From NCBI GenBank assembly GCA_003165615.1, contig PLWR01000389.1, positions 3,577 to 25,993 on the forward strand: 22,417 nt of DNA, given 5' to 3'. This DNA is from Acidobacteriota bacterium (GTDB taxonomy: Bacteria; Acidobacteriota; Terriglobia; UBA7540). Positions 1-7,026 of this stretch are shown in pieces (positions within the stretch are counted from its first letter, which is position 1; every line of letters starts with the position of its first letter). The position numbers and the translations under genes are program-made. The notes below the pieces were generated by a model. That model saw only the letters and a program-made list of their open reading frames with translations, did not search any database and was not told where the DNA came from.

Positions 1-529
1 ACGCCGCGGAGCTTGCCCACGAAGCGCCGCACGCTCTGATAGCCGCTGGGGAAGCCGGCCTCTGAGACCAGATCTTGCCAGATGGCCACGGCGTTGCGGC
101 CACGGGTGAGAGCGAGTTCGATCAGCTCGCGATAGGGTTCACAGGCACTGGCGGAGGGACTGCGGGTGGGAGGCACGGCAGACACCGGCGCGGGCTTCGC
201 GCCAGGGTCGGTGATCGCCTCGTTGGCCGGTTTTGCCGCGGCAGAGTGCCAGGCAGCGGCAGGGTGGGCGGTTGTGGCGCCGGGTCGGGGGAGACGGCGG
301 AGGCCGGTTTTCCCACGCCAAAGTCGGTGATCACCTCTTTGGCCGGTTTTGGAACCGCTCTCCGCCCCCAGCCGCCGGGCGGGCGTATCGCGATCCCGGC
401 CACCTTCAGGTAGGCGCTCGCCGTCTCCCGAAGCATACGGGTGGCTTGCTGGATGCGCCGCAGCGTCCAGCCCAGCCGTCCTAAAGCAATAACTTGCTGT
501 TTCTTTTCCTCACTCAAGACATTGGCCAT
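1..529 (-). pseudogene. istA: IS21-family transposase istA, 5' part, frameshifted and running off the left edge
   Basis: Reading leftwards from an ATG at 527-529, the product starts MANVLSEEKKQQVIALGRLG and continues with a helix-turn-helix-like stretch (WTLRRIQQATR, ETASAYLKVAGI), the usual N-terminus of IS21-type IstA, which binds the element ends. The frame holds to about position 245. The rest of the IstA pattern then continues in another frame: revcomp of 1-160 reads SASACEPYRELIELALTRGR, then NAVAIWQDLVSEAGFPSGYQ, then SVRRFVGKLRG. A one-base indel near 230-248 therefore breaks the gene, and the original frame stops at 122-124. The linker contains repeated K-P-A-x-E-x-I-T-D-x-G units. 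The catalytic DDE domain and istB would lie left of the window. This is probably a dead copy, although an assembly or sequencing error could also produce the shift. Confidence 0.82.
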
Positions 530-607
530 AGCGGCTGAGGCTATAACGCCTCATGCCGTACTCAATGTCCCGGAGAGTGTCTCCGTTGGCCGGTTTTGGG
601 TGATCAC
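206..607 (+). repeat. Short repeats in and just upstream of istA, likely transposase-binding terminal repeats
   Basis: The core TTGGCCGGTTTTG occurs at 223-235, 339-351 (TTGGCCGGTTTTGG) and 586-600 (TTGGCCGGTTTTGGG), with a shorter relative GGCCGGTTTT at 302-311. Two copies are preceded by TCGGTGATC(A/G)CCTC, and the outer copy is followed by GGTGATCAC. All lie in the same orientation. IS21-family elements carry multiple subterminal repeats as transposase-binding sites, and here some appear to lie within the coding sequence. The exact outer end of the element is not visible. Confidence 0.5.
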
Positions 608-808
608 TGAGGCGCGATGCCTCTCTTCACTCATCCTTCCAAGTTGTGGGTACTTTTCTCGAGAGGCTTCCTTCCTTATGGCAGATCAGGTTCCCATTCG
701 CGTTCCTATGTCGTCAGTGTCAAAGTGGCGGGCAATTAAGGCGAACGATAGCAGGAAAAATCCCGGCCATAACCACGTGCGTGTGTTTTGTGTGTGAACC
801 CTGCGATT

Positions 809-835
809 TGTGCGGCATGTGCGGTATGTGCCGTA
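809..835. repeat. Three tandem 9-bp repeats (TGTGCGGYA-like)
   Basis: The copies are TGTGCGGCA (809-817), TGTGCGGTA (818-826) and TGTGCCGTA (827-835). They sit 35 bp before the tRNA 3' fragment at 870-900. Short direct repeats beside an attachment core can be recombinase arm sites, but nothing here proves that. Confidence 0.4.
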
Positions 836-869
836 CGGGGTTTCAATAACTTACATAGAATCAATGGGG

Positions 870-900
870 GGTGCGGGTCCGAATCCCACCCTCTCCGCCA
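870..900 (+). other. Orphan 3' end of a serine-type tRNA, possible integration (att) scar
   Basis: The segment reads like a T-arm followed by an acceptor strand: stem GCGGG (873-877), loop TCCGAAT (878-884), stem CCCAC (885-889, one mismatch), acceptor CCTCTCC (890-896), discriminator G897 and encoded CCA (898-900). The matching 5' acceptor strand (GGAGAGG) and the D and anticodon arms are absent upstream, so this is not a functional tRNA. Detached tRNA 3' ends are typical of attachment sites left when tyrosine integrases insert into tRNA genes. No integrase gene is visible in the window, so the reading as an att site is inference. Confidence 0.45.
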
Positions 901-1118
901 TTCACCCCCTTTTATCTGGATTACTTCCTGCGGAAGCCCGAAACGTGGGTGGTTCCCGGGGCCGGCCTTGAGATGACGCCCCCGCTTCGTCCGCCGGGGA
1001 CGTTGCCGTCGCAGGCGATGTCACCTCAGCCCCAGGCGAAGCGTGGATCTGTCCTCTATGCCGGGGCCTGGGGGTTTCCGATCCTCACGTTTTGGTGGGG
1101 AGGAGAGAGCAGGACCGC

Positions 1119-1151
1119 AAAAAAATAGGGGTCTCCCCGGTGGAGACCCCT
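1119..1151 (-). terminator. Strong Rho-independent terminator of the minus-strand small RNA
   Basis: On the minus strand the sequence forms a perfect 10-bp stem, AGGGGTCTCC (1142-1151) with GGAGACCCCT (1127-1136), closed by a 5-nt loop. It is followed by ATTTTTTT (1119-1126). This is a classic intrinsic terminator, and only the minus strand has the U-tract. It lies about 275 bp downstream of the promoter at 1426-1454. Confidence 0.85.
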
Positions 1152-1419
1152 CTAGCCCTACCCGTCAACATTCCGGACATCGTGAACGGAGGAGAGGAGC
1201 CCCTCAGCTTTGCTCTCGCCCCGCCCACGGGCATGCCCGAAACTTTTCGAGGACGCTCCCCGTGGTGGGATCGACCGCTCCTTCTGGCCGTAAACTTTTG
1301 GGCACTGACCAGACCTTACAATCGCCACGTGAACCCATCCCCACACAATCAGCGTTCCATTCAGGATTGGCACGATTCACGAACCGAAGTTCGTGTGGAG
1401 CTCGCACTGCGCTCCAAGT
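1119..1419 (-). ncRNA. Candidate structured small RNA of about 300 nt, family not recognised
   Basis: A near-consensus promoter (1426-1454) and a textbook terminator (1119-1151) bracket about 300 nt rich in helices on the minus strand. Visible helices are: GGAGC/GCTCC (1411-1415 with 1397-1401); CACGAAC-UUCG-GTTCGTG (1378-1395), a perfect 7-bp stem with a UUCG tetraloop; TCTGGTC/GGCCAGA (1307-1313 with 1283-1289); CGAAA/TTTCG (1238-1249); the palindrome CGGGCATGCCCG (1228-1239); and a possible long-range pair ATCGTG/CACGAT (1371-1376 with 1179-1184). I do not see the signatures of RNase P RNA, tmRNA, SRP RNA or 6S RNA. A 71-codon frame starting GTG at 1371-1373 and stopping at 1158 lies inside, but it has no Shine-Dalgarno and no recognisable protein, so a short mRNA is possible but less likely. 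The predicted 5' end is near A1419. Confidence 0.62.
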
Positions 1420-1425
1420 GATATG

Positions 1426-1454
1426 ATAATAAGAAACTGCCACTTTCAGGTCAA
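1426..1454 (-). promoter_or_regulatory. Sigma-70 type promoter for the small RNA
   Basis: On the minus strand: -35 TTGACC (1449-1454), a 17-nt spacer (1432-1448), and -10 TATTAT (1426-1431). Each box matches the consensus at 5 of 6 positions with ideal spacing. The expected start is around 1418-1420, immediately before the first hairpin of the RNA. Confidence 0.75.
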
Positions 1455-1472
1455 GGGGCGCGGCGTGCAAAG

Positions 1473-1554
1473 ATCAAAATAGTTCGGCTGGGTATACAAC
1501 ATATTGTGCTTATTTTGATATGGCCACGATATGTTGTATGGGCTGATGAACTAT
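1473..1554. repeat. AT-rich nested palindrome upstream of the small-RNA promoter
   Basis: The outer arms ATAGTTC (1479-1485) and GAACTAT (1548-1554) and the inner arms ATACAACATAT (1494-1504) and ATATGTTGTAT (1529-1539) are perfect complements. They share the same centre (1516.5), with equal 8-bp gaps between outer and inner arms. An overlapping alternative pair, ATCAAAATA (1473-1481) and TATTTTGAT (1511-1519), could form a competing hairpin. The element starts 19 bp upstream of the -35 box, which suits a cruciform, a regulator site or a recombination site. Its role is unknown. Confidence 0.65.
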
Positions 1555-1747
1555 ACTGTGGCTTGTGTTCCGGGAGGCTGACACAAGACCTTCCCTCACC
1601 TTTCTCTCCCATCCAGTTTTCGCGAAAATGTTACAAGATTGGCTGCGTCCTGCGCACCCACACAGCATCCCCATCCCGATGAATGCGGGATCGTTCCAGG
1701 ACAACGGAGCAACGTGTAAATGCCGATTGCAAGGATCCCTCGGGCTT

Positions 1748-1857
1748 GGTGCTGGTGTCATTTGGAATGGGATCACTTTCGAAACACCGGTCATTCCCGC
1801 CTTCGCGGGAATGGCCGCACTTGGGAGCGCCCGTTTCTCGCAAATGACACCAGCACC
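1748..1857. repeat. 110-bp MITE-like nested inverted repeat
   Basis: Terminal inverted repeats of 17 bp, GGTGCTGGTGTCATTTG (1748-1764) and CAAATGACACCAGCACC (1841-1857), match perfectly. A REP-type hairpin, CATTCCCGC-CTTC-GCGGGAATG (1792-1813), sits exactly at their centre (1802.5). No target-site duplication is evident. The element begins 7 bp beyond the peptidase stop codon, so it may also act as that gene's terminator. Confidence 0.6.
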
Positions 1858-1864
1858 TCGCCCC

Positions 1865-3397
1865 TCACGGGCTCACGCCGCGTTTGCCCGCCACCCAATC
1901 GTTCCACTGACCGAAGCTCTTCATCTGGTCATCCATTTTCGAATCGTGCAGGAGCTTTTCGACCTCCGCGCGCGTTTGGCGGGGGGCGGGCCGGGAAGGA
2001 TTCTCCGCGAGTTCCCAAACCAGCACGGCGGCGAGCGCGGCATTATTCCTGGCTTCCCGCGGGTTCACAGCATCATAAACATCGGATTCAGCGTGATAAT
2101 TCGGAAGATACGGAGCCCATTCCTGCCGGGCAATGAGGTTGGGAACCCCCGAGAGGAGGAAATCAAAGTTATCGGTCCCATCGATGGCCTCCAGGGTATC
2201 GTCGGGTGCGCTCATTCCCGGAACCGCCGCGAGGGCCTGGTTGATCGGCCGGCGCAGTTCGTCCCGACCATTAAGATAGAAACCACTGGTGTGTCCGGAG
2301 CCTGTATCAAACGTGATCATAGCCACGTGGCGGCCCATTTCCGACGCATGTTGCAAGACGTAGGCCTCGGAACCGAACATGCCCTGTTCTTCGCCGGTAA
2401 AAAGGACGAAGCGCACGGTGCGGCGCGGCAACACCCCCAGCGCCTTAAAGCTTCGCGCGATGTCGATGACCATGGCGGCGTTCACGCCGTTATCTTCGGC
2501 GCCCGTGCCCAGGTCCCAGGAGTCCAGATGCGCGCCGATCAGCATGATTTCCTCTGGCAGTGCGCGGCCTCGTATTTCCGCTACCACGTTGCGGGCTTGA
2601 TAGGGACCGCCAAAGTGGCTGGGGAGGTCCAGTCGCACCCGCACCTCACCGCGTTCGGAAAGGCGCGCCAACCGTGCCGCATGTACGCGCGCCACGATGG
2701 CGGCGGGAAGGGGAGGGCCGTTACTCCCCCATCCCATGAGGTGGCGATAGAGGAGCACTCCATGCTGGGTGGACTGCACCAGCAGCGCCGCCACACCCGC
2801 CCGCAGCGCCGCAGCGAACACGGGGCCGTCGCGCCCGTATTCGGCAAACAGGTCAGCTTCGGTCTTCATTTCCGGCGAGAGCACCAGGGCGATCGAGCCG
2901 CGCGCTTTGTCACCGAGGCGGGCAAACGATTCCCCGCTGCCATCGCCCGCATTCACCAGAGGAGCCTCAATTGCCTGCCCGCCTGGAGTGGGGGCGGTGA
3001 ACGGACCGGCGGCGACGCGGATGGGAAATTCCACGGGCGCAATGCACTCCGCGTGATCAGCGCCTCCCACCCAGGATTCAGGAATTGTGTAGGTCTCCGT
3101 CCACGTAGAGTCCACACGCGCGGCGCGGAAGCGGGCAACGGCCCAATCCACAGCGCGATCGCAGGCCTTGGAACCGGTCGGCCGGCCGCCAATGCTGTCG
3201 CAAAGTTCGCGCAAATCGTCGAGCAGCGGCGTCTGCCCCTGCTCGCGTGCGGCGAGAAGTTCGGCGGCGTGGGCTTGTGAGTCTGCGGTCGCGGCAGCGG
3301 ACTGCGGCGGCAATGCTTCTGTCCGCGACGTGACTATCGCCAGGGTGCAAACCAAGGCGAGATTCAGCAGGTGTTTTGTGGGACTACCCCTTTGCAT
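1865..3397 (-). CDS. Secreted M28-family zinc metallopeptidase (carboxypeptidase Q-like)
   Basis: The 510-residue product has a hydrophobic export signal (residues about 8-28, LNLALVCTLAIVTSRTEALP), then a protease-associated-type insert and a C-terminal M28 catalytic domain. The binuclear zinc site is complete by motif: H290 and D292 in GAHLDSWDLG, D302 in GAEDNGVNA, E336/E337 in FTGEEQGM, D364 in ITFDTGSG, and H435 in NYHAESDVYD. The family removes N- or C-terminal residues from peptides outside the cytoplasm, and the layout fits carboxypeptidase Q/PGCP relatives. The ATG start at 3397 has a Shine-Dalgarno-like AAGGGG about 6 nt upstream. The gene is divergent from the TonB-dependent receptor at 3658, which suggests, but does not prove, a peptide-scavenging pair. 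Substrate preference is unknown. Confidence 0.88.
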   Translation of the reverse strand: MQRGSPTKHLLNLALVCTLAIVTSRTEALPPQSAAATADSQAHAAELLAAREQGQTPLLDDLRELCDSIGGRPTGSKACDRAVDWAVARFRAARVDSTWTETYTIPESWVGGADHAECIAPVEFPIRVAAGPFTAPTPGGQAIEAPLVNAGDGSGESFARLGDKARGSIALVLSPEMKTEADLFAEYGRDGPVFAAALRAGVAALLVQSTQHGVLLYRHLMGWGSNGPPLPAAIVARVHAARLARLSERGEVRVRLDLPSHFGGPYQARNVVAEIRGRALPEEIMLIGAHLDSWDLGTGAEDNGVNAAMVIDIARSFKALGVLPRRTVRFVLFTGEEQGMFGSEAYVLQHASEMGRHVAMITFDTGSGHTSGFYLNGRDELRRPINQALAAVPGMSAPDDTLEAIDGTDNFDFLLSGVPNLIARQEWAPYLPNYHAESDVYDAVNPREARNNAALAAVLVWELAENPSRPAPRQTRAEVEKLLHDSKMDDQMKSFGQWNDWVAGKRGVSP

Positions 3398-3657
3398 TAT
3401 TTCCCCTTCTCTCGACCGGCATCGTCACTCCGGCCCACCGCAGCCATGCCTTGCAGGATCACTCGGCGTCCGGCCTGACGGACGACGTGAGTCAACAATA
3501 CGGGAATCTGAGGGGATGTCAAGATTGCCCAATGGGAGGGAACGGGTCAGGTTGCGAGAGGCAGCGCTTCCTCCTCTGGGGCTGTTCGCTGAATTAGCGG
3601 TTGCCTTTACCCTGAAGCGGGACTAAGAATTAATTTTCCGCTCTGGGGGGAGCCCGC
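3398..3657. promoter_or_regulatory. Divergent intergenic region between the M28 peptidase and the TonB-dependent receptor
   Basis: These 260 bp must hold the promoters for both divergent genes. On the plus strand TTGCCT (3601-3606) and TAAGAA (3624-3629) are 17 bp apart, a weak sigma-70 match that would start transcription about 20 nt before the receptor GTG. I see no clear minus-strand promoter and no operator palindrome. Confidence 0.3.
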
Positions 3658-6111
3658 GTGAAGCGACTTCGATCCCTTATCGTGGCCTTGCTGGCGCTTC
3701 TGCTGCTGGAGGGCGCAGTTGGCGCAGCGGATACCCTGCCCGTTCTGAAAGGGCGAGTCACCGATGAGAATGGACTGCCCGTGGGCAAAGCTCAAGTCAA
3801 ACTTGCCTTTGCCGGCGGGAAGATTTTCTCTGCCGTGAGCGACGACGCTGGCTTCTTCTCCATTTCCAGCCTTTACCCCGGCGAATACACCGTGCAAATT
3901 GAGAAGCCGGGCTTTTTTGTTTTGGCGAATCAGAAGATCCAACTGGCCCCGGACAACACGGAGTTTACCTTCACCCTGAACCACGAAGAAGAAGTGCGGG
4001 AGAAGGTTGACGTCACGGCCACGGAGAACCGCATTGAACCCACCTCCACACCGAGCACGGCGACCTTAACCGGGACGGAAATCCGCGACATCCCCGTGGC
4101 AGGTACACACGATTTGCAGCAGAGCCTGGTGGCCCTGCCGCAGGTAGTGCGCGACAACACCGCCTTGATTCACATTGCCGGGGCACGCAACACCCAGGCG
4201 CAGTACCTCATCGACGGCGTGGAGGTGGGCGACCCCGCCAGCAACGCGCTGGGCGCGCGCATGATCGTGGAAGCGGTGCGCAGCACGGAAATCCAGACCG
4301 GGCGTTTCGGTGCGGAATACGCCCACCCCGGCGCGGCCGTGCTGAGCTACGAAACGCGCGAGGGCGATGACCGCTGGCGGTTCAACGCCACGGATTTTTT
4401 CCCGGCGGTCAATGTCCAGGAAGGCGTGCAGCTCGGGAATTTCTATCCGCGCGTGGTCTTTTCCGGGCCCATCGTCAAGGACCGCTTGTGGTTCTCTCAG
4501 TCGTTCGACGTGCTGCACACGCTGTCGATTGTGAAAGGCCTGCCTTCGGGACAAAACGAAATACAGGAATGGGGCGGAGACAGTTGGTCGCGGCTGCTCT
4601 GGAAGATTTTGCCGAACAACAGCCTGCGCATCAGCTTTCTCCCCAACCTCGAGTGCGACAGCCACCTGGGACTGGACGCGCTGCATGCGCAATCCACCAC
4701 CACCGACGCGACGGAGAACCAGATGTTCGGTTCCGTGAAGGAACAGGCGTACGTCCACGATACCCTATTGGAATTTGGCGGGGGCGTCGAGCGTACCACC
4801 GGCGGCGTGAATCCGCAGGGCACGGCGCCCTACCTTTTGCTGGTGAACGGCACGGGGGGGAGTTATTTCCAGAAGGTCAATGACGCTGCCCACCGGTACC
4901 AGGCGTTCACCCAGGTGATCAGCACACCCGTGCACGGGTTCGGCACGCACACGCTTTCGGCGGGAGCGAATCTTTCGAGCGTGGATTTTCCCCAAACCGC
5001 CATGCGCGGTGAGATTCAGGCGCTGCGCAGCGATCAGACGCTGGACCGGCTGACGACGTTTACGGGCAGCCCGAGCTTCCGGGTCGCGAACACGCTGGCG
5101 GGCGGATTCGTGCAGGATGCCTGGTCGCCGAGTGCGCATGTGGTGGCGCAGATGGGCGTGCGCGTGGATTGGGACCGGCTGTTCCAGGCGGCACTGGTGC
5201 AGCCGCGCCTAGCGATGAATTTCCTGCCGTTTTCGGACAACCGCGGGAAGCTTTCGCTGGGCTGGGGAAGGTACGATATCCCCCTGAATCTTTCCGTGAT
5301 CGGGCAGGCGTACGACCAGCGGGAGGTGGACACCTTGTATGACCCGGCGGGCACGGCGCCCATCCAGGGGCCGGCGACCGGCCAGTTTGCGCTGCCCCCC
5401 GGGGGATTCACACAATTGCAACAGCCCTATTTCGATATCGTGAGCGCGGGCTACCAGCAAAAGGTGGGGAAGAACACGCTGATGTCCGTGGAGTTTCTCG
5501 CGCGCGATCAGCACCATGGCTTGGTGTACGAAACACTTTCGCCCGGCCAGATCGGATCGGAACTATTGCTTCAGACTTCGCGGCGAGACAAGTATCGCGG
5601 CGTTACCGTCTCGGCGCGCCACACCTTTGCCAACACCGCCGTGCTCTTCGGCAGTTACACCCGGTCGCGGTCCAGCTCGGACCAGGTGCTCGACCCCATG
5701 CTGGGAACGCTGTATTTCGCGCCGCAGCAACCCGGCCCGCTATTGTGGGATGCGCCGAACCGCTTTCTGTCGTGGGGCAGCATTCCCACGCCGGTTTGGG
5801 GAATTCTGTTTACCTACTTGTTCGATTACCGCACGGGGTATCCCTATAGCGAGATCAATCAGCAGCAGTTCCTAGTTGGTGCGCCGAATACATTGCGCTT
5901 CCCGGATTACGCGAGCCTGACCCTAGGGCTGGAGAAAAAATTCACGTTCCGAAACCGCATCTTCGCCGCGCGCGTGGCGGTGGTGAATACTTTGGACCGG
6001 CAGAATCCCGATGCCGTGGTGAACAATATCGATGCCCCGAATTTCGGGACGTTCGTGGGCGGTCAGGGAAGAGCGATAACCGGGCGGCTGCGCTTCGTCG
6101 GCCGAAAGTGA
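3658..6111 (+). CDS. TonB-dependent receptor with N-terminal carboxypeptidase-regulatory-like domain
   Basis: The 817-residue protein starts at GTG, with a purine-rich GGGGGGAG just upstream. It has a signal peptide (residues 1-24, cleavage near VGA/AD), a carboxypeptidase-regulatory-like beta-sandwich (about 28-112; LKGRVTDENGLPVGKAQVKL, then GFFSISSLYPGEYTVQIEKP), a plug domain (about 115-235; VDVTATE, IRDIPV, QYLIDGVEVGDP) and a beta-barrel to the C-terminus, ending GRLRFVGRK. The protein spans the outer membrane and imports or binds a ligand with TonB/ExbBD energy. Receptors with this leading domain are strongly expanded in Acidobacteriota and Bacteroidota. Specificity cannot be predicted; the divergent secreted peptidase hints at peptides. 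The C-terminal residue is Lys rather than the usual aromatic residue of barrel proteins. Confidence 0.85.
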   Translation: MKRLRSLIVALLALLLLEGAVGAADTLPVLKGRVTDENGLPVGKAQVKLAFAGGKIFSAVSDDAGFFSISSLYPGEYTVQIEKPGFFVLANQKIQLAPDNTEFTFTLNHEEEVREKVDVTATENRIEPTSTPSTATLTGTEIRDIPVAGTHDLQQSLVALPQVVRDNTALIHIAGARNTQAQYLIDGVEVGDPASNALGARMIVEAVRSTEIQTGRFGAEYAHPGAAVLSYETREGDDRWRFNATDFFPAVNVQEGVQLGNFYPRVVFSGPIVKDRLWFSQSFDVLHTLSIVKGLPSGQNEIQEWGGDSWSRLLWKILPNNSLRISFLPNLECDSHLGLDALHAQSTTTDATENQMFGSVKEQAYVHDTLLEFGGGVERTTGGVNPQGTAPYLLLVNGTGGSYFQKVNDAAHRYQAFTQVISTPVHGFGTHTLSAGANLSSVDFPQTAMRGEIQALRSDQTLDRLTTFTGSPSFRVANTLAGGFVQDAWSPSAHVVAQMGVRVDWDRLFQAALVQPRLAMNFLPFSDNRGKLSLGWGRYDIPLNLSVIGQAYDQREVDTLYDPAGTAPIQGPATGQFALPPGGFTQLQQPYFDIVSAGYQQKVGKNTLMSVEFLARDQHHGLVYETLSPGQIGSELLLQTSRRDKYRGVTVSARHTFANTAVLFGSYTRSRSSSDQVLDPMLGTLYFAPQQPGPLLWDAPNRFLSWGSIPTPVWGILFTYLFDYRTGYPYSEINQQQFLVGAPNTLRFPDYASLTLGLEKKFTFRNRIFAARVAVVNTLDRQNPDAVVNNIDAPNFGTFVGGQGRAITGRLRFVGRK

Positions 6112-6143
6112 ATCGGCACGGTTCCGGTCGTTTGGCTTAAGGG

Positions 6144-7019
6144 CTATGCGGTGGATGGCCGCGGGCCGCGCATTTTGGCAGTCGTCCGTGGCCGCGGCTG
6201 GCACTGGGGGCAGAAGTGGCTGCTGCGCCCCCCGATCACCATGCGGCGGATGGCGTGGCCGCAGCGGTGGCACGGTTCGCCGGTGTGCTGGTACACGCGC
6301 AGCTTGCTGAGGAATGCCCCCGGCCGGCCTTCGATGTCCATGTAATCGCTGAAGGTCGTTCCTCCCAATCGCACGGCGCGGTCCAGCACCTTGCGGACCG
6401 CCTTGTAAAGTTGATGAGCCTTATCGGTAGAAACGCGGCCGGGCTGGGAGAGGGGATGGATGCGCGCTTCGAACAGGGCCTCATCGGCGTAGATGTTTCC
6501 CAAGCCTGCCAGCAGATTCTGATTCATCAACCAACTCTTGATGGCGCCTTTGCGGCCGCGCATGGCCGCAAGGAAATGCGCCTGACTCACCCTTTGGGCA
6601 TCCGGGCCAAGCGCGCCAAAGACGTTTTCCAATTCTGCCTGCGTCAGCGAGCGCAGTCTGCCGAAGCGCCGCGCGTCACGGAAACGCAATTCCTCGCGGC
6701 CATCGTCCAGAGTCATGAAGACATGGGTGTGGGGCTCGATGGGGGCATCGTGCGGGGCAACGGTGAGCTGGCCCGTCATTCCCAATCGCACCAGCAGAAA
6801 ACGCGGGGCCGAGCCGTCATCCGCGGTCAGTTCGACGGCAATGGCCTTGCCCGTGCGCGACACGCTGGTAAGCTTTCTACCTTCGACGGTGGAAACGAAT
6901 TCCTCCGCCGAGCCGGTGATGACGGAGGCGTGGCAAACTTCGACGGTTACGATGCGGCGCCCCAGCGCGCGCCGCCTGAGCCCTTGAGCAACGGTTTCAA
7001 CTTCCGGAAGTTCTGGCAT
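6144..7019 (-). CDS. mutM: Formamidopyrimidine-DNA glycosylase (Fpg/MutM)
   Basis: The 291-residue product begins MPELPEVETV. After Met removal, Pro2 is the catalytic nucleophile and Glu3 the acid. Lys58 (SRTGKAI) is the conserved lysine, GLGNIYADE (172-180) belongs to the helix-two-turn-helix, and a C-terminal zinc finger has C250, C253, C270 and C273 with the finger arginine R265. The enzyme removes 8-oxoguanine and formamidopyrimidines from DNA and nicks the abasic site. Length is slightly above the usual 270 residues owing to a basic tail (PRPRTTAKMRGPRPSTA). It converges on the receptor gene with 32 bp between stops. No clear Shine-Dalgarno is seen before the ATG, which abuts the G-rich repeat at 7027. 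Confidence 0.95.
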   Translation of the reverse strand: MPELPEVETVAQGLRRRALGRRIVTVEVCHASVITGSAEEFVSTVEGRKLTSVSRTGKAIAVELTADDGSAPRFLLVRLGMTGQLTVAPHDAPIEPHTHVFMTLDDGREELRFRDARRFGRLRSLTQAELENVFGALGPDAQRVSQAHFLAAMRGRKGAIKSWLMNQNLLAGLGNIYADEALFEARIHPLSQPGRVSTDKAHQLYKAVRKVLDRAVRLGGTTFSDYMDIEGRPGAFLSKLRVYQHTGEPCHRCGHAIRRMVIGGRSSHFCPQCQPRPRTTAKMRGPRPSTA

Positions 7020-7026
7020 AAGAAAT

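Larger units (their letters stand above)
530..1118. other. Gene-poor stretch between the IS remnant and the small-RNA terminator
   Basis: I see no convincing coding sequence on either strand. The short open frames here have biased, arginine/proline/serine-rich or cysteine-repeat compositions with no recognisable domain. The stretch contains a small hairpin (CGGAGA at 571-576 with TCTCCG at 580-585), the outer IS21-type repeat, a triple 9-bp repeat at 809-835, and the orphan tRNA 3' end at 870-900. From 901 to 1118 I see nothing identifiable. Confidence 0.5.
1420..1864. other. Intergenic stretch with palindromic elements, no gene seen
   Basis: Between the small-RNA 5' end and the stop codon of the M28 peptidase gene I see no credible coding sequence. 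A long plus-strand open frame from 1565 continues over the peptidase gene but is its antisense shadow. The stretch holds the small-RNA promoter, the AT-rich nested palindrome (1473-1554) and the 110-bp MITE-like element (1748-1857). Confidence 0.6.

Noticed and set aside
809..835. CRISPR array
   Set aside because: The repeats are 9 bp and directly abutting with no spacers, and no cas genes are present anywhere in the window.
870..900. Complete tRNA gene
   Set aside because: Only the T-arm, acceptor strand and CCA are present; no matching 5' acceptor strand, D arm or anticodon arm can be placed upstream.
1230..1320. SRP RNA-like GGCCAGAAGGAGCGG string in the small RNA
   Set aside because: It lacks the paired GGAA tetraloop context and the flanking helix-8 consensus; the resemblance is short and probably chance.
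1565..3280. 571-codon open frame on the plus strand opposite the M28 peptidase
   Set aside because: It is antisense to a gene with a complete catalytic motif set; the translation is His/Arg/Gly-rich with no domain, a typical shadow in GC-rich DNA.
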